Origin: a bacterium
Lineage (GTDB): Bacteria > Spirochaetota > JAHITG01
Assembly (NCBI GenBank): GCA_028711675.1
Contig: JAQTRT010000004.1
Coordinates: 1-34,133, forward strand
Direction of reading: 5' to 3'
Length of the DNA: 34,133 nucleotides
The notes under the pieces: model-generated
Seen by the model: the letters and a program-made list of their open reading frames with translations, nothing else
The model's database searches: none
What the model was told of the DNA's origin: nothing
Shown: in pieces, positions 27,476 through 34,133 of the stretch
Layout of the letters: every line of letters starts with the position of its first letter
Position numbering within the stretch: the first letter of the stretch is position 1
Position numbers and translations under genes: made by a program

Positions 27476-28763
27476 TATCCATGATTACCTGATCATGCTG
27501 CTCCTGTTGATCCCTTTTTTCCCTTTGAGCCCCATCCCTTTCTCCATCGGCCATATTTACTGTCATGAGATCATCGTTTTGTCCTATTCTCTGGGGAACC
27601 TTCTCCTTTTCCTTTTTAATAAAGAGGAGAGAAAAAGTATTGTCCGTTTTAACGATATCCAGAAAACCGGACTGATGCTCCTTATCTTCGTTCTCATTAA
27701 TTTCCTGTTCTCGTTCCAGCTTTTGAAAGGCATGGATCAGGCCAATTTCATCAAAAGCATCAAGGTCCACATTAATGTGCTTCGGGGATACGGCGCGTTC
27801 TTCATGGTCTTTATTCTTTTCAGTCATAATGTACGGAAGAGTACATTAAAGACTAAAGGCATCATCACCCTGCTCTTTACGGTCTTTTGCATCAATCTGT
27901 TGTTTTTTTTTATCCTGCTGCTTCCTCATGTGGAATTAAAGAAACTGATCCTGAACACCCAGTATTATCTTGAGTTCAGGAATAAATCCATTGATTATAA
28001 ATATAATTTTCCGGACGGTGCGTACGCACTGTTCATTATGGCTTTTTCCCATTATCTTTTCTGCTGTTATCAAAAAACATACCAGAGGATTCTCCTGGGA
28101 TTCGGATTTATCCTGAGCATTATCACGATCTTCGCCACTTTTTCAAGGATCTTTTTACCGGGATTTTTCCTGCTTATCCTTTTCTTCCTTATTTTCCTTT
28201 ATCCCGGGAAAGTAAAGCTGGTCTTCCTGGGTTTGGGGGCCTTTTTCCTTTCCCTGGGCGGGTTCCGGATTATCTGGGAGCGCCTGGTCCATTACCGGTT
28301 CAATATTACAGGGATCGGCTCAGGCCGTTTTGTTCTGGTGAGCTCCATTTTTAATATTTTTGCTGATAACATCAATAACCTTCTATACGGGATCGGGACA
28401 GGAAATTATTTTTATTATACGCATTCCTATGTGCTTAATCCGATCTTTGTGGGCTACAGCACTCCGCATAACCAGTTCCTGACTGTCCTGACCGATACGG
28501 GTCTGTTGGGGTATTTTCTTTTTTTATTTTTCCTTCTCTCGCTCATCAGGCAGGCCTGGAAAAATGCACGCTCCGTGCTCCTTCCTGAAATGAAAACGTT
28601 TTACCTGGGCCTTATGGGCCTGTTCCTGACATTCTGTTCTATGTCCTTGTTTGCTGAGATGATCGTCAGTTATCATCCGCCCATGAACCATTATCTGGTC
28701 TATCTCTGGATGGTCTTAAGCCTCTGCAGTGTCCCCGGTGATGTGTCCTGCCATGAAGCATAA
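27450..28763 (+). CDS. O-antigen ligase / polymerase-like membrane protein
   Basis: FATFSRIFLPGFFLLIL, LLYGIGTGNYFYYTHSY...GYSTPHNQFLTVLTDTGLLGYFLFLFFL; start assigned to the ATG at 27450. Confidence 0.8.
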   Translation: MRNILKNLNIHDYLIMLLLLIPFFPLSPIPFSIGHIYCHEIIVLSYSLGNLLLFLFNKEERKSIVRFNDIQKTGLMLLIFVLINFLFSFQLLKGMDQANFIKSIKVHINVLRGYGAFFMVFILFSHNVRKSTLKTKGIITLLFTVFCINLLFFFILLLPHVELKKLILNTQYYLEFRNKSIDYKYNFPDGAYALFIMAFSHYLFCCYQKTYQRILLGFGFILSIITIFATFSRIFLPGFFLLILFFLIFLYPGKVKLVFLGLGAFFLSLGGFRIIWERLVHYRFNITGIGSGRFVLVSSIFNIFADNINNLLYGIGTGNYFYYTHSYVLNPIFVGYSTPHNQFLTVLTDTGLLGYFLFLFFLLSLIRQAWKNARSVLLPEMKTFYLGLMGLFLTFCSMSLFAEMIVSYHPPMNHYLVYLWMVLSLCSVPGDVSCHEA

Positions 28764-30183
28764 ATTCTTAAAAAACGCCTCATTTTATTTTTCCGCCAAG
28801 ATCGTCTCGTTTATTTGTTCCTTCTTTGCGGCTGTCCTGATGGGCCGCTACCTCGGGGTCAGCCATTACGGTATCTATAGTTTTGCCATAGCCATCGGGA
28901 ATATCCTTGTGGTTTTCCTGAACATGGGAGCGCGCAATTTTATCACGCGCGAGATCATTCATCAGTCGCGTTTCATCGACCGGTTCCTGGGTAATATTTT
29001 CCTGATCCGCTTTATCCTTGTCTTATTGATGGAAGCGGGATTATTCATATATTTACAATTGAGCCGTTTCGATACTTTGACCAATATCGTCGTGGTCGTG
29101 GTGGTCAATACGGTTTTCCTGAATTCTTTCCTGATGATCTACTTTGCCCTGTACAGGGCAAAGGAGGTCTATACCATTGAGATCCTGAACGAGATCATCA
29201 TAAGTGCCCTGACCGTTCTGGGGTATTTCGTCATATTACGGAGCGGATACCGGATCAAGACCCTTGTCCTTTTCCTTCTGTCGCTCTCGTTTGTCCAGAA
29301 CCTGATCCTGGGCTACCGTTCCGCCAGACTGATGAACATATCCTGGACCGGTTCTCTGAGGAGGGCGAATCTTAAGGATGCTGTAAAGGTTTTTTATGAC
29401 ACACTTCCTTTTTTCCTGACCTCGGTTTTTTCCGTTATTTATTTCCGCATCGCCACGATCATGCTGAGGATGTACTGTTCTTCCTGGGAAGTGGGATTAT
29501 ATTCCAGTGCCTATAAGTTCCTGGAAATGAGCTCCTATCTGCCTGATACCATCGTTTACATCCTGTTCCCCATCCTGATCAAGCAGTCTCTGAAAAACCA
29601 CAAGAACCTTGTTTTTTATTACCAGAAGGTCTTCAAGTTCTTTCTCCTGATCGTCATTCCCCTGGCCCTGATCCTTAATATTTATTCGGGCGATGTGATC
29701 CGCCTTATCTGGGGCCCTCAGTTTTTTTCCGCGGGCCGCCCGCTCAGGGTCCTGGCTTTTGCTATTATTTTCCTTTTCTTCAATTATATCATGGGTAATA
29801 TCATTGTAGCCCTGAAACAGGAGAAATACCTGACGCTCAATACCTTTATCACAGCGCTGGTCAATATAGCGGCTAATCTTTATTTCATCCCCCGGTATAA
29901 GGAACTGGGCGCAGCCTGGACCACGATCATTTCCGAAGGCTTGTTCTGTGTGTTGAATTATATCGTCATCAGCCGGACCCTTACCCGTCAGGCCATGCCT
30001 CTTCCTGTGTTCAGCAGGATCATAGGCGTTAATATCCTTTTTATTGTGTTTATCCGGTTCGTTTCCATCCCGTCCCTTTTTGTGGGTCCTCTGGTCTATC
30101 TGGCCTTTTATACCGGCCTGGTCCTTCTTTTCAGGGTCCTGGACGAATCGGATTATCGGCTGATCAGCGTGAACAGATCATGA
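28753..30183 (+). CDS. Oligosaccharide flippase family protein (Wzx-like, MOP superfamily)
   Basis: MKHKFLKNASFYFSAKIVSFICSFFAAVLMGRYLGVSHYGIYSFAIAIGNILVVFLNMGARNFITREI; ~12-14 TM pattern. Confidence 0.9.
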   Translation: MKHKFLKNASFYFSAKIVSFICSFFAAVLMGRYLGVSHYGIYSFAIAIGNILVVFLNMGARNFITREIIHQSRFIDRFLGNIFLIRFILVLLMEAGLFIYLQLSRFDTLTNIVVVVVVNTVFLNSFLMIYFALYRAKEVYTIEILNEIIISALTVLGYFVILRSGYRIKTLVLFLLSLSFVQNLILGYRSARLMNISWTGSLRRANLKDAVKVFYDTLPFFLTSVFSVIYFRIATIMLRMYCSSWEVGLYSSAYKFLEMSSYLPDTIVYILFPILIKQSLKNHKNLVFYYQKVFKFFLLIVIPLALILNIYSGDVIRLIWGPQFFSAGRPLRVLAFAIIFLFFNYIMGNIIVALKQEKYLTLNTFITALVNIAANLYFIPRYKELGAAWTTIISEGLFCVLNYIVISRTLTRQAMPLPVFSRIIGVNILFIVFIRFVSIPSLFVGPLVYLAFYTGLVLLFRVLDESDYRLISVNRS

Positions 30184-31382
30184 AAGATAAGAGCGTTCTC
30201 TTCATTGCTTATGACAGCCTTACGAAACCCATCCTGCAGTCACAGGGTCTGCCGCATCTCCGGATGCTGTGCCGGAACGGATTCCGCTGCGGGCTGGTCA
30301 CGTTCGAAACAAAGGCCCCTGACCGCCTGGAGGCTGAAAAACTCCTGGGCCCTGTCAGATGGTATCCGGTCAGACAGCGGCTGCTGAGGCTCAAACCGCA
30401 GAGCTTATGGGATATCCTTCAAGGTGTGTTCCGTGTTTTTTTTATCCTGTTGAAAGACCGGTATGCCATTCTTCACTGCCGGAGTCATATTGCAGAAGCC
30501 ATAGGCCTGGTTAATTCGCTTCTCTTACGGAAAAAGAATATTTTTGATATGAGAGGGCTTTATCCGGACGAGTATGTGCTTTCCGGCTATATCAGGAAAC
30601 GGTCCTTTCTGTATAAGCTCTATAAGAGCCTGGAATATGTGGAGGTGAAGCTTTGCTCCAGAGTGGTCGTGGTTTCGGAACGGTTCAGAAAATATATCAA
30701 TCTTCTGTATCTCCATGACCGGCCCGGGTCAGGGAAGATCCGGGTCATTCCCTGTGCTGCGGACCTGAGCCGTTTCAGGTACAACAGCCCGGCACGCCGC
30801 AGGATCAGGACGGCACTGAACCTGGAGAAGCGACTGGTATTTGTGTATTCCGGGTCTCTGGCTGAGTGGCATTTATGGAGAAAGTCAATTGATTTTTTCA
30901 GGGTCATCAGGAAGAGGATCCGGAATGCTTTTTTCCTGTTCCTGACATATGAACCCAGCCGGCCTGTAGAGGAATATTTTAAAGAGAAGAAAGTCAATTC
31001 AAGGGACTTTCGCATTCTGAACCTGAGATCCGAAGATGTCCCCTCTTATCTCCTGGCCGGTGACTTTGGCTTGATGTTCATCCGTCCGGATATTTCCAAA
31101 CAGGTCTGTTCGCCGATCAAGTTCGGCGAATACCTGGCTTGCGGCCTCCCTGTCATTACCAATTACGGAATTGGGGATACGGCCCGATACATCGGCCGGT
31201 ACAAGACCGGTCTTCTGTACACTATGGATGAACTGTCGCGGCCGGGTATGATCAATATGAAATTCATGACAGAGTCCGGTAAAGTAAAAAGGCTCAATGG
31301 CCCGGCCGTAGCCCGGAGGTTTTTTGATCTCCGGAGCGCGGTTCGTGCTTACAGGCGTATTTACGAGGAATTGCTCTCTTGA
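30180..31382 (+). CDS. Glycosyltransferase, GT4-like
   Basis: KNIFDMRGLYPDEYV, VVVSERFRKYIN, IRVIPCAADLSRF, VFVYSGSLAEWHL, PIKFGEYLACGLPVI; ATGA overlap. Confidence 0.83.
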   Translation: MKDKSVLFIAYDSLTKPILQSQGLPHLRMLCRNGFRCGLVTFETKAPDRLEAEKLLGPVRWYPVRQRLLRLKPQSLWDILQGVFRVFFILLKDRYAILHCRSHIAEAIGLVNSLLLRKKNIFDMRGLYPDEYVLSGYIRKRSFLYKLYKSLEYVEVKLCSRVVVVSERFRKYINLLYLHDRPGSGKIRVIPCAADLSRFRYNSPARRRIRTALNLEKRLVFVYSGSLAEWHLWRKSIDFFRVIRKRIRNAFFLFLTYEPSRPVEEYFKEKKVNSRDFRILNLRSEDVPSYLLAGDFGLMFIRPDISKQVCSPIKFGEYLACGLPVITNYGIGDTARYIGRYKTGLLYTMDELSRPGMINMKFMTESGKVKRLNGPAVARRFFDLRSAVRAYRRIYEELLS

Positions 31383-32263
31383 TTGAAGTGGCTGTCATCA
31401 TCGTGAATTACAGGAGCAGTCATCTGATCGCTCCTTTGATCCAAAGTATCAGGAAACATACCAGAGGTTCCCGGTATCAGATCATTGTGGTGGACAACAA
31501 TTCCCGGGATAAGGACCTTGTCTCTGTACTGGGCCGGAATGTCCGCCTGATCAAGCTGAAAGAAAACCGGGGATTTGCCGCTGGGAACAATGCCGGTATC
31601 AAGGCTGTTAAGGCCCGGTATTACTGTCTGATCAATCCGGATGTGGTTTTATTGAACGACGCCATCACAATCCTGAAAAATAACCTCAAAGGAGAATACG
31701 GTATCACCGGGCCTGCTATCTATACAGCGGAGAAAAGACAGGTCTATCCGTACTATCGTTTTGGCGATGCGCTTTACGAGATCAGCCGTCTTGCCCGGCT
31801 GGAGAGGCTTTATCAGTGGAATTATAAAAAGCATTATAGGTCAGACCGTTTCGAAGCTGACTGGGTGACCGGCGCGTTCTTTATGGTCAAACAAGATGTA
31901 ATCCAGGAGATCGGTCTTATGGACGAGGCTTATTTCCTGTATTCGGAGGAGACCGATTACTGCTGGCAGGCCCGTAAAAAAGGATGGAGGGTCCTTCTTA
32001 ACCAGGGAGCCAGGGTCATTCACCTGGAAGAAAGCTCGACAGCCAGGATCAGCGGATTCCGGCTTTATTATCAGTACAGGTCCAAACTGCGGTTCATCCG
32101 GCGGTATTACGGCTTGTTCCAGTACAGCCTCCTTAAATTATTTTATTCTTTGGATATCATTATAAAGATGCTGGTGCGCCTGGTCTTTCAGCCCGTGCAT
32201 AAGGAGAAGTTCATAAAATTTTATTTTTTGCTCCTGAAAGAGATGGTGAAGAATGAGATATGA
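31379..32263 (+). CDS. Glycosyltransferase family 2 (rhamnosyltransferase-like)
   Basis: VAVIIVNYRSSHLIAPLIQSI, IIVVDNNSRDKD, LKENRGFAAGNNAGIKAV, LINPDVVLL, WVTGAFFMVKQDVIQEIGLMDEAYFLYSEETDYCWQARKKGWRV; TTG start at 31379. Confidence 0.92.
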   Translation: MIEVAVIIVNYRSSHLIAPLIQSIRKHTRGSRYQIIVVDNNSRDKDLVSVLGRNVRLIKLKENRGFAAGNNAGIKAVKARYYCLINPDVVLLNDAITILKNNLKGEYGITGPAIYTAEKRQVYPYYRFGDALYEISRLARLERLYQWNYKKHYRSDRFEADWVTGAFFMVKQDVIQEIGLMDEAYFLYSEETDYCWQARKKGWRVLLNQGARVIHLEESSTARISGFRLYYQYRSKLRFIRRYYGLFQYSLLKLFYSLDIIIKMLVRLVFQPVHKEKFIKFYFLLLKEMVKNEI

Positions 32264-33362
32264 CCTGAACGGCCGGAGGGTCCTGGTCCTGAAACTGCAG
32301 GGTCTGGGAGATACAGCGCTTCAGATCCCTTTCCTGACAGGTTTGATCCGGGAATATCCCCGGATAAAGCTGGATGTAGCTGTCAGCCGGAATGATTCGG
32401 ACATCCTGTTAAAACTTTATCCGTTCAAGAGCATCAGGACAGTCTTTGCGGTCTCTCCCGGGATCAAAGGTTATCTCGGGTTCGTTCTTAAGATGTTGTT
32501 AAGGCGTTATTATCTTATTATCCTTCCTTATAAGAGCGGTAAGAAAGAGAACCTTCTTTCTTTCCTTTCCTTCTGTCCCAGGCGTGCGGGCTTTGTGTAT
32601 TACCGGGTATGGAAGGAGTATTATCGCCCTTTGCTCGATTTTCTGGTCAACCGGCCTTTGGATCCTGATGTCCGGCGTCATTTGACGGAACTGAATACAG
32701 ACCTGCTTTCCTATTTGACCGGGAAAAAGATACAGGCAAGATTGGAAAAAAGGCCTTTGCGTCTTAATGCACGGGCCGTCGAGGCTTTTCTGCGGCAGCA
32801 GAGAATAAGGCCTTATATGGTCTTTCACCTGGGCGCGGGTGATGTGAATAAATTATGGCCCCTTGAATCGTATGTCAGGCTTCTGCGTCTGGTCCTGGAT
32901 AAGTACAGGAACGTGAAGATTGTTCTGGTGGGAAAAGGATATGATAAAGAGCTGAATCAGGCAGTCAAGGAAAAGATCGGGTCGGAGAGGATCATCAGAT
33001 ATGAACAGTATGATTTAAATGATCTGCTGGTGCTGTTGAGGAAAGCCTCTCTGGTCATGGGAAATGATTCGGGTGTCATGCACCTGGCTGCTCTGGTCCG
33101 CACGAAGGTCCTGTCCCTATGGGGTTATACGGATCCCGATCATATATCGCCTGCAGGGGAAGGGGTTTATATCATCAGGAAAAGGATCAGCTGCAGTCCT
33201 TGTTACAAGGTTACTTTTTCCGTCCCCTGCACCTATGAAAAGAAAAGGTGCCTGTATGGTATTTCTGTCGGGTCCGTGTGGCCGGTCCTGGTTAATGTGA
33301 TGGAAGGAAAGAAGGTCAAAGGTAAAAAATTGAACACGGGCGCCACAATCGTCACGGTATGA
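32253..33362 (+). CDS. Glycosyltransferase family 9 (LPS heptosyltransferase-like)
   Basis: VLVLKLQGLGDTALQIPFLTGLI, YMVFHLGAGDVNKLWPLESYVRLL, VMGNDSGVMHLAALVRTKVLSLWGYTDPDHISP. Confidence 0.92.
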   Translation: MRYDLNGRRVLVLKLQGLGDTALQIPFLTGLIREYPRIKLDVAVSRNDSDILLKLYPFKSIRTVFAVSPGIKGYLGFVLKMLLRRYYLIILPYKSGKKENLLSFLSFCPRRAGFVYYRVWKEYYRPLLDFLVNRPLDPDVRRHLTELNTDLLSYLTGKKIQARLEKRPLRLNARAVEAFLRQQRIRPYMVFHLGAGDVNKLWPLESYVRLLRLVLDKYRNVKIVLVGKGYDKELNQAVKEKIGSERIIRYEQYDLNDLLVLLRKASLVMGNDSGVMHLAALVRTKVLSLWGYTDPDHISPAGEGVYIIRKRISCSPCYKVTFSVPCTYEKKRCLYGISVGSVWPVLVNVMEGKKVKGKKLNTGATIVTV

Positions 33363-34133
33363 AGATTCTTTTTGTTTCACCGCTCAACAGAAGATATCAT
33401 CTGTATAATTACGCCGTCTATGACAGCTTGAAGAACGGCTTGAAGCACTCGGTTCCTGTTTTTAATTTCCGGATGAAGCTTATTCCCGACATAGACCGTT
33501 GTGTGTTCAGGCGTTTCTCGATATTAGGGTATCTGAACACGATACTGGTTTACTTTTTGTTCTTTCTTTATTCTCTTGTTCTCAGGCCTGAAATGATTTT
33601 TGTTATCAAGGGTGATCTTTTCCGTCCTTTCTGGCTCAGGTTCATCAGGCAATTCCTTCCGGCTGTTCGTTTTATTAACTGGTTCATGGATATGCCTCAT
33701 CTGAAATCCCTGGCGTTCCGTATCGGACCGGCTTATGACCTTTTTCTTGTGAATGATTCCTCGGGATTGGATGAATTGAGGCAGAAGGGGATCAGGGCTG
33801 AGTTCATTCCTTTCTGTTTTAGCTCTTTGTTTGGAGCCTCCGGGATAAAAAGGCCAAAGGATAAACGGGCCGGACAATCCGGATTGGTGTTTGTAGGTAC
33901 ATACAGCCCTTTGCGGGAGAAGGTCTTAAGCTGTTTGACCTCGTTCCCCCTTGAGATACACGGCCCGGGCTGGCTTGATTCAGGACTGCGGGCATGGGTC
34001 AGGAGTAACGGTGTTTACGGGGAAGAGATGTTCCGGCTTTTTCAACGCGCGAAGGTCGTTCTGAACATCAACCAGAACTTCCTTGTCCGGAGAAATCCTG
34101 CTTCGTGTATGAATATCCGGATCGTTGAAGTAC
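33359..34133 (+). CDS. Glycosyltransferase-like protein (CgeB-like), truncated by the window end
   Basis: Open frame from ATG 33359 (overlapping the upstream stop) to the window end: MKILFVSPLNRRYHLYNYAVYDSL...AGQSGLVFVGTYSPLREKVLSCL...RAKVVLNINQNFLVRRNPASCMNIRIVEV. Absent from the ORF track because no stop is reached. Confidence 0.7.
   Translation, partial: MKILFVSPLNRRYHLYNYAVYDSLKNGLKHSVPVFNFRMKLIPDIDRCVFRRFSILGYLNTILVYFLFFLYSLVLRPEMIFVIKGDLFRPFWLRFIRQFLPAVRFINWFMDMPHLKSLAFRIGPAYDLFLVNDSSGLDELRQKGIRAEFIPFCFSSLFGASGIKRPKDKRAGQSGLVFVGTYSPLREKVLSCLTSFPLEIHGPGWLDSGLRAWVRSNGVYGEEMFRLFQRAKVVLNINQNFLVRRNPASCMNIRIVEV

Noticed and set aside
1-34133. CRISPR array, tRNA, rRNA, transposase or phage genes
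   Set aside because: No regularly spaced long direct repeats, tRNA/rRNA-like sequences or recognisable mobile-element proteins were seen; the 9-bp-period elements lack CRISPR-like repeat/spacer lengths.

Overview
The window is a co-directional (+ strand) polysaccharide / O-antigen-like biosynthesis locus of about 27 tightly packed genes. Both ends are contig edges: the left edge starts with an Illumina adapter remnant and a carbamoyltransferase fragment, and the right edge truncates a glycosyltransferase. Readable modules are: (i) GT-C and GT4 glycosyltransferases; (ii) a stand-alone thiamine-diphosphate E1-alpha/E1-beta pair with no E2/E3, followed by a DegT aminotransferase, a SAM methyltransferase and a B12-type radical SAM protein, which is a candidate modified or branched-sugar cassette; (iii) a 2-epimerase / 4,6-dehydratase / RmlD-like reductase / WbuB-like GT4 / WecA-like set suggesting a UDP-L-6-deoxy-HexNAc pathway; (iv) rmlA-rmlD-rmlB with no rmlC in the window; (v) a Gfo/Idh/MocA oxidoreductase fused to a hexapeptide-repeat acyltransferase; (vi) a DPM-like GT2 with a GT-C enzyme, three O-antigen ligase/polymerase-like membrane proteins, one flippase and further GT4/GT2/GT9 enzymes. 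The most unexpected non-coding signals are two long imperfect hairpins built from 9-bp-periodic AAAGG units on one arm and CCTTT on the other, and a compact run of three hairpins, one of them a perfect 20-bp palindrome, between the E1-alpha and E1-beta genes. Family assignments come from reading the translations; no database search was run.
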